In this document: piece by piece, positions 8,701 to 17,758 of the stretch | Position numbering within the stretch: position 1 is the stretch's first letter | Layout: every line of letters starts with the position of its first letter | Source of the DNA: Arthrobacter ipis | GTDB taxonomy: Bacteria > Actinomycetota > Actinomycetes > Actinomycetales > Micrococcaceae | Direction: 5' to 3' | DNA length: 64,000 nucleotides | NCBI RefSeq assembly: GCF_014694315.1 | Contig: NZ_JAAOXD010000004.1 | Location: 223,967 to 287,966 of the forward strand | Translations under genes and position numbers: made by a program | The notes under the pieces: generated by a model | Database searches by the model: none | Told to the model about the DNA's origin: nothing | The model's input: only the letters and a program-made list of their open reading frames with translations

Positions 8701-9084
8701 GTTGAGGACCTTGTCACCCCACCTCAGTGGCGTGTCCTGGTTCTGATCGCGACGCGCGGTCCGCAGACCCTTGGGGCGGTCGCAGCAGATTTGGGAGTGC
8801 ACCCTTCCAATGCCGCGCGCACAGGAGACAGGCTTGAAGCCGCTGGGCTGGTCTGCAGGGAGGGAGACCCCGTGGACCGGCGTTCCCTCCGCCTCCGGCT
8901 CACCGGTGAGGGACGTTCATTGGTTGAGCGCGTGATGTCTCACCGCAGGCACGCGCTCAATGACGTGGTGGAGCGCATGAAACCCGATGACCGTCGCATG
9001 CTGGAAACGGCGCTATCCGCATTTGCCGAAGCAGCCGGTGAGATGCCGGATGAAGCGATGAGCGCGGCCCTCGGATTGGGGTGA
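8701..9084 (+). pseudogene. MarR family regulator, C-terminal fragment
   Basis: From about 8702 the plus strand encodes VEDLVTPPQWRVLVLIATRG and then LGVHPSNAARTGDRLEAAGL, VDRRSLRLRLTGEGRSLV: the winged helix-turn-helix and wing of a MarR regulator, with its C-terminal dimer helix. The N-terminal ~35 residues expected of the family are missing. An open frame continues upstream but there it is only the antisense of the aldo/keto reductase remnant, so it is not real MarR sequence. It is probably inactive, since the dimerisation region at the N-terminus is lost. Confidence 0.75.
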
Positions 9085-9498
9085 CGGCCGTTACGAGACA
9101 GGGCCCTCCGCTGTCCATGACTGCACGTTGAAAGCGTATCCACCGCAGACGCCTATTCGCGAACATGCTCTTGGTCGTGCCGACGCACCCTTAGGGCTCT
9201 AAGTCACCGATCATGCGGAAGGGATGAGGGTGACAGAAATTCAGCGGCCTGCGGTAGGCGTGGCCGTGGGGTACTCCAGCGATGTTTAAGACATGCTCGT
9301 TGAGAAGTCGAGATCCTTCTTACGTTTTGGCGAAGCTCCGGTCACATAGCGGTGGACCGAAGCTCCAGCTGCATTATGCCCACTCAGACCTTGAAGCTCC
9401 CTGAGAAGACGGACAGGAAACTGACGCGATTCGCCCGGCGTCGGCACCGGAGGATTGACCGCCTCCGCCAGTTTCACCGCACTCCGCTGGCAGCGGCC
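9085..9498. other. Gene-free stretch with three GAAGCTCC copies
   Basis: No coding sequence with family resemblance is seen. A minus-strand open frame at 9286-9477 has no supporting features. The octamer GAAGCTCC occurs at 9332, 9359 and 9393 in the same orientation, possibly chance or a degenerate repeat. Confidence 0.3.
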
Positions 9499-9801
9499 TT
9501 AGCCTTCGCACTCGATGCAGTATGAGTGGCCGTTGCTCTCGCGCACGAGTTGGGACCGGTGTCGGACCAGGAAGCAGGAATAACAGGTGAATTCATCCGC
9601 GGCCTCTGGGATGACCTGGACGATGAGCTCCTCGGAGACGATTTCTCCACCGGGGGTCAGTCCTTCATCGAGTGCATCGGCTTCGTCCAGTTCGTTGACG
9701 ACGCTGCGAGCATCCGGAGCGTTTGCAGACTGCAATGCCTCCAGCGAACGGTCCTGCGATTCCTTGACGTCGGAACGGACTTCATCATAATCGGTTGCCA
9801 C
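9499..9801 (-). CDS. DUF4193 family zinc-ribbon protein
   Basis: 100-residue protein with the DUF4193 layout: N-terminal MATDYDEVRSD, an acidic central part, then a C-terminal zinc ribbon with CYSC and CIEC pairs around FLVRHRSQL. DUF4193 proteins are widespread in Actinobacteria, usually ~100 residues and of unknown function; binding of the RNA polymerase or DNA has not been shown to my knowledge. The start is GTG at 9801 and upstream ribosome binding sequence is weak. It lies in a region of decayed genes, so it may be a second, diverged copy. Confidence 0.85.
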   Translation of the reverse strand: MATDYDEVRSDVKESQDRSLEALQSANAPDARSVVNELDEADALDEGLTPGGEIVSEELIVQVIPEAADEFTCYSCFLVRHRSQLVRESNGHSYCIECEG

Positions 9802-9981
9802 TTAGGTGATTCTCATTTCTGATGTTTCGTTGATGTTCATTTCTGACGACACTGCAACGCATACCAGTGCGCCGTTGTTCCCGCATCTGGAACCCTGAGG
9901 CGTCGCCGGCCGGGACGCGGGCAGCGCCGATGGGACCTCTTTCTCGTATCGGAAGCAGGACACTGCGGCGGCCGCCATGGG

Positions 9982-10302
9982 TCATCCGGCCAGGTTCAAG
10001 CCCCGCATCGGATCATGACTCACCGAATAGTTTCGAATCGAATAACGCCCGTCAGCAGCCAGCATGGCGTCGACCTGGGCCGTCTGGTGCGCCCGAAAGG
10101 CCTTGTCGGCGTTGGCGTTCGTGCTGGCGAGGGACGGTATGTCGAGGCGGGCATTGCATCCTCTGCAGCGAATCTCATCGGTGCCCACCCAACTGTATGC
10201 CAGGTGCAGTTTCCGTACCTGTTGCCTTGCTGCGGTGACAGCTTCGGTCTGGGCTGCAAAGTCGTCCTCGTGACTGAGGATGAGCCCGATGTCGATGGTC
10301 AT
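9982..10302 (-). CDS. Hypothetical protein with a CRGC motif
   Basis: 106 residues from ATG at 10302, which has AGAGG at good spacing upstream; a longer upstream frame lacks this. The protein has an N-terminal helix (HEDDFAAQTEAVTAARQQVRKLH), then RCRGCNARL (a single CxxC pair), then a His/Ala-rich helix. The Cys pair might bind metal as a dimer, but no family is recognised. It lies between other orphan genes and has no operon partner. Confidence 0.5.
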   Translation of the reverse strand: MTIDIGLILSHEDDFAAQTEAVTAARQQVRKLHLAYSWVGTDEIRCRGCNARLDIPSLASTNANADKAFRAHQTAQVDAMLAADGRYSIRNYSVSHDPMRGLNLAG

Positions 10303-10800
10303 GGTGCCTCTTACGTCGTTCCCGATGGTGCCATTGACACTAATGGGTGCTGCCTCACGGAGGAACGCCCCGAGGGTCACGGTTGCCTAACCCTTTCTGG
10401 GCTACTTGTGGGCGCGACGTAACAGGAACGGATTGACGACCATGCCGCGCCTTGCGCACGGACTCTTCCCGGGATCCGTTCCGCCCTCGAACATGCTGAC
10501 AGGCGCCTTGAACCTCATTGATCGACGGACACGAACAGTGCCCCGACAAGGTTGCAAAGACCGAAGCGCACTGATGGTCGTTCCGCTAGATACTAGTTGA
10601 TCCAGGCTGATGCGAACCGCTTTGAGAGCGCATATAGCGGCACATCTTCGGGTGCAAGTGCCCCGTTGCCCGCTTCCAGCAGCCCGACTGGTTCGCGCCA
10701 ATCGTCATATGACATATGTAAATATCATCCGATGAACTTGGATTATTTCCCTTCGTACCGAGGTATCGTTGCTTCTCCTTCAGTTGTTGACGTGTCCATT
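10303..10800. other. Gene-free, AT-richer stretch
   Basis: No coding sequence is recognised. Base composition is visibly less GC-rich than the flanks. Two CATATG palindromes lie one base apart at 10706-10711 and 10713-10718 in the most AT-rich part, which could be a promoter or binding site for an unknown protein. Confidence 0.3.
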
Positions 10801-11478
10801 TCAGGACACTGTCAAGCAATCAACTTTGTCACCTTCTGCTTTATACCGCATTTCATCTCGACCCTCTTCGGCTTGTGACAGAACTTGGTTGATCACTGCG
10901 ATCAGAGGATCCAACGAAAGAGACAAAGCTACAGGGTGCGCAAGTAGTTGCTCGACCATTCTGGGCGTGAAACGGAACCGCTCCAATCCGGCAACCACAA
11001 CGGCCAGTTCATAGCCTTTCTCGCACTCCACCGGCTGCATGCTGATCAGGGTGCCATCAGCCGCAAAGTCTCCTGCGAGAAGTGATAAGTCAACAAGGCG
11101 GATTACGATGAGTTCTTGCTCTAGGAGGGCAGCGCGAACCCCGGCAGACACTGTATGGCTCACTGGTTCCATAAATCCTGCTTTGGGGTCCTGAATCATC
11201 TGAGTCAGGGTGTAAATGAGAGGGGTCGTCATGGACTGTAATTCTCGTAATCTGGTCGACAAATCTCGTGGCAACGTTCGCCGAGTGTCGAATGCGAGGA
11301 GGAGGTCACGTTCCCCTAATTCGTGTGCCGCATACCCTGCGCGCCCTTCCCGAGCCTCTAATAAAAAGTCGCTAATGCTAGCCCACTCGGGCTGGTGCAT
11401 GTTGATAGGGACGGCGATCCGAGTAATCTCACCTGGTTCCTCTACGATGCTTTCGGTCAGGCTGGTTTGAAGAAACAC
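10801..11478 (-). CDS. Hypothetical protein, atypical composition
   Basis: 225 residues from GTG at 11478, supported by a strong GAAGGGAG ribosome binding site at the right distance. No signal peptide, membrane span or known motif is seen. The sequence is mixed alpha/beta and acidic, with stretches such as ISDFLLEAREGRAGYAAHEL and VVVAGLERFRFTPRMVEQLL. Codon use is clearly less GC-biased than in neighbouring operons, which suggests acquisition from another source. It is not recognised as any family; the good ribosome site and long clean frame are the main evidence that it is real. Confidence 0.55.
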   Translation of the reverse strand: MFLQTSLTESIVEEPGEITRIAVPINMHQPEWASISDFLLEAREGRAGYAAHELGERDLLLAFDTRRTLPRDLSTRLRELQSMTTPLIYTLTQMIQDPKAGFMEPVSHTVSAGVRAALLEQELIVIRLVDLSLLAGDFAADGTLISMQPVECEKGYELAVVVAGLERFRFTPRMVEQLLAHPVALSLSLDPLIAVINQVLSQAEEGRDEMRYKAEGDKVDCLTVS

Positions 11479-12099
11479 GGTTATCTCCCTTCAACTTGGC
11501 TGTTATTAGACGGAAAAATGCGGCAGTCAGCTGGAAGTATGCATGTGTTGGACAGCCGGAGCGAATGGCCACTGGGGGATGGTCGTGTCCGAACCGACTG
11601 TCCATCCCGCTGGTCGAAGCTGGAAGGTCCATCCAGCGGAGAGTTATTCGATCATCCCCGATACACCTTGGAAGAATCTGGGGCCTTCCATGGAAATCGC
11701 CCTTGAAGTTCCACGTTCGGTACGACGAGGCATATGGGTCGGTGCGGACGGTCAGGGTGCTGCAGCGACCAAGCTCGAGAGCGTCTCCGCCATGTGCCTT
11801 TGGTCCCAGCAATTGTTGGGACAAGCAGGTTGACGGAACGTCGATTATCGGCGCTTAAAATAGCCAAGCAGGGTGGAGGCGAAATGAGCGGCCGACGCCG
11901 GCCATGTTGAGCTTAAATGGCAGGAAGGGTGTGTCCAGTCTCAATGTAGTTGGCAACGCTGACGTGGGCTTTTGCCAACTCGAGTGAGACAAACCTAGCT
12001 TCGGTTGTCTCATTGAAGTTGGCAATTCAGCAGGCATCTCGACGCCGGATTCCAGCCATGGAGCCGATGGTTCCGGGTCTGCGTTGGTCCCGCGGTACC
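11479..12099. other. Gene-free stretch carrying a three-copy inverted element
   Basis: No coding sequence is recognised on either strand. The right part (11938-12025) holds the repeat element described separately. The remainder is of mixed composition and looks like decayed DNA between the unknown gene and the broken monooxygenase. Confidence 0.4.
11938..12025. repeat. Three copies of a 19-bp element in alternating orientation
   Basis: Copies: 11938-11956 (plus, GTCTCAATGTAGTTGGCAA), 11972-11990 (minus), 12007-12025 (plus, GTCTCATTGAAGTTGGCAA). They differ from each other at two or three central positions; the outer GTCTCA and AGTTGGCAA blocks are invariant. The middle copy can pair with either neighbour, giving mutually exclusive hairpins with 15- and 16-base loops. 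The most likely origin is terminal repeats of insertion sequences left after excision or nested insertion. The recognisable monooxygenase sequence starts roughly 75-100 bp after the last copy. Confidence 0.7.
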
Positions 12100-12513
12100 A
12101 ACTTGAATGCGACGGCCCGGTTCCATCCGTGGATTGGCACACGCTCAGGACGGAGTTCGCGGGGCTGGGTCCTGCGGTGGACCGGCTTATCGAGCTCTGC
12201 CCCGAGCACCCGTACGACGTCGTCGTCGCTCAGGTCAGCATGCCCACAGCACAGAGATCGGGCTGTCCTGGTCGGCGACACGTCAGGCGCCGTGTCACTC
12301 CTCGCCGGCCAGGGAGCGGCGCTGGAGATAGCCGGCGCCGCGCACTTGGCCGACGTTCTCGGGCGGGTTCCGTCTCCGGACGCTATCACCCCTGCCCTTG
12401 CCTGGTTCGAGCGGAATGTCAGCCTGTTGTGGCAACAGCCCAAGCCTCCGGCCGGCGCGCCGCCTCGTCGATTGACCCTGCCAACCGTACGCAAACGCCT
12501 CCTGCGCCGCTAG
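12100..12513 (+). pseudogene. FAD-dependent monooxygenase remnant, truncated and frameshifted
   Basis: The first part is in one frame (HTLRTEFAGLGPAVDRLIEL, CPEHPYDVVVAQVSMP). From about 12245 similarity continues in another frame (DRAVLVGDTSGAVSLLAGQG, then AALEIAGAAHLADVLG), the conserved VGDA...GQGA segment of aromatic-ring-type FAD monooxygenases. The N-terminal FAD-binding GxGxxG region (about 250 residues) is absent, and one frameshift separates the remaining parts. The truncated side faces the three-copy repeat element, which may have caused the loss. Confidence 0.75.
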
Positions 12514-12887
12514 CTCATCCGTGGCACCTGGCTGTCAGGACTCGCCCCGCTGGTGCCTGCCCCAACCGACGAACATGGAGCTCCCCCGGGCGGTCACATG
12601 GCACGGCTCCTTCGTGATTAGGCCCTTCCGCCGGATGGGTGGGTGGAGCCGCTGAACCCAAAGTTATAGACACCGCGCTTCGTTAGGAAGAATCGTCACC
12701 CCTAAAACTGGGGCGGGTCCAGAAAATCCCAAAGGTTTTTACAAGTTGCCCGAGTGAACCTGTTACGAGGGGGAGTGTACGCAAGGTGCCAGGCCCGCAG
12801 CAGCATGGGCCGTGATTTCCCGTATCCAGTCGGGATGGTTGTTCACGGACGGGCATAGGGACACAACTTTGGGGAGTGGTGGGGCTA
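12514..12887. other. Gene-free upstream region of the secreted protein gene
   Basis: No coding sequence is recognised. The stretch presumably carries the promoter of the secreted-protein gene; the segment 12660-12780 is less GC-rich. No convincing -35/-10 pair or riboswitch could be assigned by eye. Confidence 0.35.
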
Positions 12888-15398
12888 GTGAATAACCCTA
12901 TGCAGTTAGACGTGGACTATACGTTTTTTCGCATGGCCGGGCGCGGCAGAGGCCGCTGGACTTCCTGGCTTGGCGTAAGGCGGGGAGGTGGCCCTTCGGC
13001 CGGTCCCCGTCTGCACGGAGGGAAAAACCTGGGCTTCACTGCACTGACGGCGGCGCTGCTGCTTGCGCTGGGAGGTCTGGTGGTACCTGGCACGGCCTCG
13101 GCTGCTCCGGGCGATGTCGGGGTTGAGGGTCCCTCGCATGCAGGGACTGGTACTCCGACGGGCACGAAGCGGCAGACGAACGCCTTGTGGTTCAACGACG
13201 GGACCTGGTGGGGGAACCTGTGGGACACTGCCACCTCGGATTTCCATATCTTCCGGTTCAACGCCGAGACGAGCTCGTGGGTCAACACCGGCGTAGTGAC
13301 GGAGACGCGGGCGAACACTCATCATGACGTGTTGTGGGACGGAAGCACGTTGTTCGTGGCGAGCTATCGGTTCGTCAATGACGGTCTGCCGGCTGAGCCG
13401 AACTTCCCGTCGACGATGCGGCGTTACAGCTACGACTCGAGTACTAAGACGTACACGCTGGAAAGTAGTACGAACATCAACAACCACGCCATTGAGACCC
13501 TATCCATCGATAAGGACTCGACCGGCCGGGTGTGGGCCACGTGGCAGCAGGGGAACCAGATCTATGTGAACGTCACCGGCACCGATGGCACGACCTGGGG
13601 GACACCGTTCCCACTTCCTGCGGCGCTGGGCAACGTGTCTGTGGACGACGATTCCGCTCTGATCGCGTACGGACCCGGCAAGATCGGCGTGATGTGGAGC
13701 CGGCAGGTCGGCGACGCTACGGACGGCATGTACTGGAGCTCCCACGTCGACGGAGCCCCAGACACCGCCTGGAGCACACCTGTGGCGGCGGTGTCGGGCC
13801 AGCGCAGTGGTGATGACCACATGAACCTGAAGTGGCTGGACTCCTCGAGTGGCCGCGTTTTCGCCGCTACCAAGACGTCTTTCACGTCGGCGGGCCAGCC
13901 GCTGATCCAGCTGTTGGCATTCGACGGCACGGCGTGGTCGGCGCACACGATCGCGACTGTGTCGGAGTGCCCGAACCGGGTGATCGTCATGATCGATGAG
14001 AGCGCGCAGAGGCTTCGCACCTTCGCCACCTATCCCAAGCCAAGCGGCACGACGAACGCCGGTGTCTGCACCAGCTCCGGGGGCGCGATTTACGAAAAAT
14101 CCACGCCAGTGGACAACATCAACTTCACTACCACCAAGACGGCCCGCATCGTGGATGCCGACCAGTATGTCCACAACGTAACGTCGACCAAGCAGAACCT
14201 CAACAGTACGGCGCAGGGCACGGCCAACAGCGGCCTGCTGGTGCTTGCCGATGTGAACGCTACAAGCCAGTACTGGCACTACTACGACTCCACTGGTGGC
14301 AGTGGTAACGACACAACGCCTCCGACGGTGACGAGTACGTCTCCGGCAGCCGGCGCGACCGGCACGGCGGCGACGGCGAATGTGACGGCAACGTTCTCGG
14401 AAGCGATGAACGCCTCGACGGTCACCTCCGCCACGTTCACGCTGACCGCCGGGACGACGACCGTGCCGACCGCTGTGACGTATAACAGCACGAACAGGGC
14501 AGCGACACTGAACCCCACTGCCGACCTGGCCGCGGGTGCGACGTACACGGCGACCATCAAGGGAGGCATCAATGGAGTGAAAGACGCGGCCGGCAACGCC
14601 TTGGCGGCAGACAAAACCTGGACCTTCACCGCTACCCTTCCCCCCACTACCAATCCGGTCACCTCCGGGCCGTCCATCCGCAGCGCAGCGGACGTCGTCG
14701 CTGCCGGATCCGACGGCGTGCTGTGGAACTACGCGGCAACCGGCCGGGGCGGGTTCCAGCCCCGGCAAAAGATCGGCGTCGGCTGGTCCGGGCTGAACAA
14801 GGGGTTCGTTGCGGACTGGAACAGCGATGGCGTTTTCGATCTCATTGCGCAATGGAAAGACGGTCGGCTGAGCTTCTACGCCGGAAGGCCCGACGGCGGA
14901 TTCGCCGTCGGGCGGGTCATCGGACACGGCTGGGGCAGCTTCCGCATTACGGTCGGGCGCTGGCGCACAACCGACAGGTACCCCGGAATCGTTGGCTACG
15001 ACGCCGCAGGGACCCTGTGGTACTACGGCAATAGCACCGGATCATTCCTGTCACCTCGCATCAGGAGCGGAACCGGCTGGGGCGGCCTGTACCTCACCAT
15101 GACTGATTTCGACCAGGACGGGGCGCAGGATCTTCTGGCCAAACGCAGCGACGGCAGGCTGGCGCTGTACCGGTCCACCGGAAACGGCGGCTTTGCTTTC
15201 GAAGCCAGGCGCACCGTCGGCACCGGCTGGAACAGCATCAGCAGCATCACCAGTGTGGCCGGGTTCACCACGGGAAGTTCCGGGCTCATGGCCCGGCTCA
15301 GCGACGGCCGACTCGCCAACTACCCCTTTAGCAAAGGCACCTGGGGTGCCCGGACCTTTGTAGGCCGAGGCTGGACCCCCTACAACATCTTCCGTTAG
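12888..15398 (+). CDS. Large secreted protein with Ig-like (Big_5/SbsA-type) domain and C-terminal repeat module
   Basis: About 836 residues from GTG at 12888 (GGTGGGG upstream); GTG 12876 and ATG 12900 are alternatives. An unusually long basic N-terminus (~50 residues) precedes the hydrophobic signal segment FTALTAALLLALGG, with likely cleavage after GTASA. Next comes a ~400-residue region rich in Trp and Asp-Gly turns, suggestive of a beta-propeller with BNR-like loops. It is followed by an Ig-like domain starting TPPTVTSTSPAAGATG and containing ATFSEAMNASTVT, typical of Big_5. The last ~240 residues are repeats such as DWNSDGVFDLIAQWKDGRL and DFDQDGAQDLLAKRSDGRL, like FG-GAP/VCBS modules with Ca-binding-type Asp loops. 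No LPXTG anchor is present, so it is probably released. Likely role: binding or degrading an extracellular glycan; not proven. Confidence 0.75.
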   Translation: MNNPMQLDVDYTFFRMAGRGRGRWTSWLGVRRGGGPSAGPRLHGGKNLGFTALTAALLLALGGLVVPGTASAAPGDVGVEGPSHAGTGTPTGTKRQTNALWFNDGTWWGNLWDTATSDFHIFRFNAETSSWVNTGVVTETRANTHHDVLWDGSTLFVASYRFVNDGLPAEPNFPSTMRRYSYDSSTKTYTLESSTNINNHAIETLSIDKDSTGRVWATWQQGNQIYVNVTGTDGTTWGTPFPLPAALGNVSVDDDSALIAYGPGKIGVMWSRQVGDATDGMYWSSHVDGAPDTAWSTPVAAVSGQRSGDDHMNLKWLDSSSGRVFAATKTSFTSAGQPLIQLLAFDGTAWSAHTIATVSECPNRVIVMIDESAQRLRTFATYPKPSGTTNAGVCTSSGGAIYEKSTPVDNINFTTTKTARIVDADQYVHNVTSTKQNLNSTAQGTANSGLLVLADVNATSQYWHYYDSTGGSGNDTTPPTVTSTSPAAGATGTAATANVTATFSEAMNASTVTSATFTLTAGTTTVPTAVTYNSTNRAATLNPTADLAAGATYTATIKGGINGVKDAAGNALAADKTWTFTATLPPTTNPVTSGPSIRSAADVVAAGSDGVLWNYAATGRGGFQPRQKIGVGWSGLNKGFVADWNSDGVFDLIAQWKDGRLSFYAGRPDGGFAVGRVIGHGWGSFRITVGRWRTTDRYPGIVGYDAAGTLWYYGNSTGSFLSPRIRSGTGWGGLYLTMTDFDQDGAQDLLAKRSDGRLALYRSTGNGGFAFEARRTVGTGWNSISSITSVAGFTTGSSGLMARLSDGRLANYPFSKGTWGARTFVGRGWTPYNIFR

Positions 15399-15419
15399 AA
15401 CCAGCCCCGGTCGCAGCCG

Positions 15420-16340
15420 CTATCCTGCTACCCATGCGACAACCAGGAGTGCTCCCACGCACAGGATGGTGGTGCAGAGGATTACGTCGCGGGCCACAGT
15501 CATGCCCCGGCCATAGGGCGAGGCGAAGAGGAAGACGTTCTGAGCGGTGGGGAGGGCCGCCATGATCACGCTGGCCAGCAGATGCTGCCCCTCCAGGCCA
15601 AAGACAAAACGCCCCAGCAGCCAGACGATCGCGGGCATGCCGGCGATCTTCAGGAACGTGGCCACGAGCGTCTCTGTCCGGCCGTCGTCCTTCTGCAGCG
15701 GTGCCCTCCCGGCGAGCGATAGGCCAAAGGCGAGAAGCACCATGGGGACGGCCCCGCCGGCCAGCATGTCGATGGGCTTCTGTAGCAGGTCCGGTTCCTG
15801 CCAGCCCGTCAATGCCACGACGACGCCGAGTGCAGACGCGATGATCATCGGGTTGGACAGCGGCTGGAGCAGCACCTTCTTCCACGAGATCCGGGCGCCG
15901 CCAAAGGTCCCCAACAGGGTGAGGTAGAACGGGGCCAAAACCAGGAGCTGCACTAGCAGCACAGGCGCCACGTGCTGGGCGGTGCCGACGGCGTACAGCG
16001 AGACCGGAATGCCGATGTTGTTGGCGTTCGCGTAACTGCTGGCCATCGCGCCGACGGCGGTCTCCGCGGCCGGGCGCCGGAAGAACAGGAAGCTCAACAG
16101 CCAGTAAAGAAGCCCCACCGCCGCTGCCGAAAGCAGCGCCAGCGGAGCGTCCGTTCCGAGTGCGGCCCGGATATCGGAGCCGGCCACCACGGTGTAAAGC
16201 AGGGCGGGGTTGGTGATGTAGAAGGCCGTGCGCGTCAGCGCACCCTGGACCTCGGGACCCAGAATGCGGAACCTTGCTGCGAGGTAACCGACGGCGATGA
16301 CTGCCGAAACGATGAGTATTCCGGAGACAACGCCGCCCAC
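15420..16340 (-). CDS. AEC (auxin efflux carrier) family transporter
   Basis: 306-residue membrane protein with about ten spans in two inverted halves, typical of the AEC family, which exports or takes up organic acids such as malate and malonate. Characteristic segments are AMASSYANANNIGIPVSLYAVG (first half, with the NIG helix break) and VIMAALPTAQNVFLFASPYG (second half, with the TAQN break). It starts at GTG 16340, 89 bp after gudD on the same strand, but a strong hairpin lies between, so it may be only partly co-transcribed. By position it could carry an intermediate or product of glucarate catabolism. A second AEC gene is at 45168-46091. Confidence 0.88.
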   Translation of the reverse strand: MGGVVSGILIVSAVIAVGYLAARFRILGPEVQGALTRTAFYITNPALLYTVVAGSDIRAALGTDAPLALLSAAAVGLLYWLLSFLFFRRPAAETAVGAMASSYANANNIGIPVSLYAVGTAQHVAPVLLVQLLVLAPFYLTLLGTFGGARISWKKVLLQPLSNPMIIASALGVVVALTGWQEPDLLQKPIDMLAGGAVPMVLLAFGLSLAGRAPLQKDDGRTETLVATFLKIAGMPAIVWLLGRFVFGLEGQHLLASVIMAALPTAQNVFLFASPYGRGMTVARDVILCTTILCVGALLVVAWVAG

Positions 16341-16374
16341 ACTCTGCCCTTCTATTTACCTGCATGTTGGGGTC

Positions 16375-16417
16375 CCGCACGGCCGTCTCCAGTTGCGCAG
16401 GGAGGGCGGCCGTGCGG
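16375..16417 (-). terminator. Hairpin between gudD and the AEC transporter gene
   Basis: Arms at 16375-16387 and 16405-16417 (CCGCACGGCCGTC and GGCGGCCGTGCGG) pair at 12 of 13 positions around a 17-base loop. It lies 13 bp downstream of the gudD stop on the minus strand. No T-run follows, so it could be an attenuator, an mRNA-stabilising hairpin, or a weak terminator. Confidence 0.55.
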
Positions 16418-16429
16418 AAGGTTAATAAC

Positions 16430-17758
16430 CTACCGGACCAGGCAGGGCCGCTTCGGGTCGAAGGACCAGCCGTCGATGTAGTACTGCATGCCGATGCTGT
16501 CGTCGCGGGCATCCAGTCCATGCTGCAGGTACAGCTGGTGCGCCTTGTCCAGCGCCTCGCGGTCCAGTTCGATGCCGAGCCCGGGCGCGGCCGGAACCTC
16601 GATGGCGCCGCCCTTGATCTGCAGCGGGTTCTTGGTGAGGCCCTGCCCGTCCTGCCAGATCCAGTGCGTGTCCAGCGCGGTGATTTCGCCCGGTGCTGCC
16701 GCGCCCGTGTGGGTGAACATGGCCAGCGAGATGTCGAAGTGGTTGTTCGAGTGCGAGCCCCAGGTCAGGCCGAACTCGTTGCACAGCTGCGCCACGCGGA
16801 CAGAACCGTGCATGGTCCAGAAGTGCGGGTCCGCTAGCGGGATGTCCACAGCGTTGTTGCGGATGGCGTGCGCCATTTCGCGCCAGTCCGTGGCGATCAT
16901 GTTGGTGGCCGTCTTCAGGCCGGTGGCCCGGCGGAACTCCGCCATGACCTCGCGCCCGGAAAAGCGGCCTTCAGCGCCGCAGGGGTCCTCGGCGTAGGCC
17001 ACGACGCCCTGCATCCGCTTGCCCAGCCGGATGGCCTCCTCAAGCAGCCAGCCGCCGTTCGGGTCCAGCGTGACACGGGCATCGGGGAAACGCTTGGCCA
17101 GTGCGGTGACCACGTCCACTTCGTCGTCGCCGGACAGCACGCCGCCCTTGAGCTTGAAGTCGCTGAAGCCATAGCGCTCCTGCGCGGCTTCCGCCAGCGC
17201 GACGACGGCTTCCTGAGTCATTGCCTCCTGGCGGCGCAGTTCCCCCCATCGGTCCGACGGCGCGTCCTCCACGAGGTACGGCAGATCCGTCCGCTTGTGG
17301 TCACCGACGAAGAACAGGTAGCCCAGCATCGGCACGGACGTGCGCTGCTGGCCGTCGCCCAGCAGTTCGGCCACCGGGACGCCAAGGAACTGGCCGTGCA
17401 GGTCCAGCAGCGCGGACTCGACGGCGGTGACGGCGTGGACGGTGGTGCGCAGGTCGAAGGTCTGGAGGCCGCGGCCGCCGGCGTCGCGGTCCGCGAACTC
17501 CGCGGCGATCTCGCGCAGCAGCGAGCGGTAGCGGGCCACCGGCCTGCCGGCGATCAGCGCGCCGGCTTCCTCGATGGTGGTGCGGATCTTCTCACCGCCC
17601 GGGACCTCGCCGAGGCCGGTCCGGCCGTCGGAGTCGGTCACGATGACCACGTTCCGGGTGAAGAACGGCCCGTGGGCGCCGCTGAGGTTCATCAGCATGC
17701 TGTCGTAGCCCGCAACCGGGACGACCTCGACGCGGGCGATTGTCGGCTGGGCGGTCAT
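16430..17758 (-). CDS. gudD: Glucarate dehydratase
   Basis: Removes water from D-glucarate (and L-idarate) to give 5-dehydro-4-deoxy-D-glucarate. 442 residues, normal length, enolase superfamily. Visible features: FKLKGG (the K-x-K base motif on strand 2), metal-ligand strands TLDPNGGW and [10 protein letters not shown], the third metal region TNMIATDW, and [11 protein letters not shown] with the catalytic His, all in the expected order. The start ATG 17758 is preceded by GAGGAGG and overlaps the dehydrogenase stop as ATGA. It is the third gene of the kdgD-dehydrogenase-gudD operon, which encodes the full route from glucarate to 2-oxoglutarate. Confidence 0.95.
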   Translation of the reverse strand: MTAQPTIARVEVVPVAGYDSMLMNLSGAHGPFFTRNVVIVTDSDGRTGLGEVPGGEKIRTTIEEAGALIAGRPVARYRSLLREIAAEFADRDAGGRGLQTFDLRTTVHAVTAVESALLDLHGQFLGVPVAELLGDGQQRTSVPMLGYLFFVGDHKRTDLPYLVEDAPSDRWGELRRQEAMTQEAVVALAEAAQERYGFSDFKLKGGVLSGDDEVDVVTALAKRFPDARVTLDPNGGWLLEEAIRLGKRMQGVVAYAEDPCGAEGRFSGREVMAEFRRATGLKTATNMIATDWREMAHAIRNNAVDIPLADPHFWTMHGSVRVAQLCNEFGLTWGSHSNNHFDISLAMFTHTGAAAPGEITALDTHWIWQDGQGLTKNPLQIKGGAIEVPAAPGLGIELDREALDKAHQLYLQHGLDARDDSIGMQYYIDGWSFDPKRPCLVR

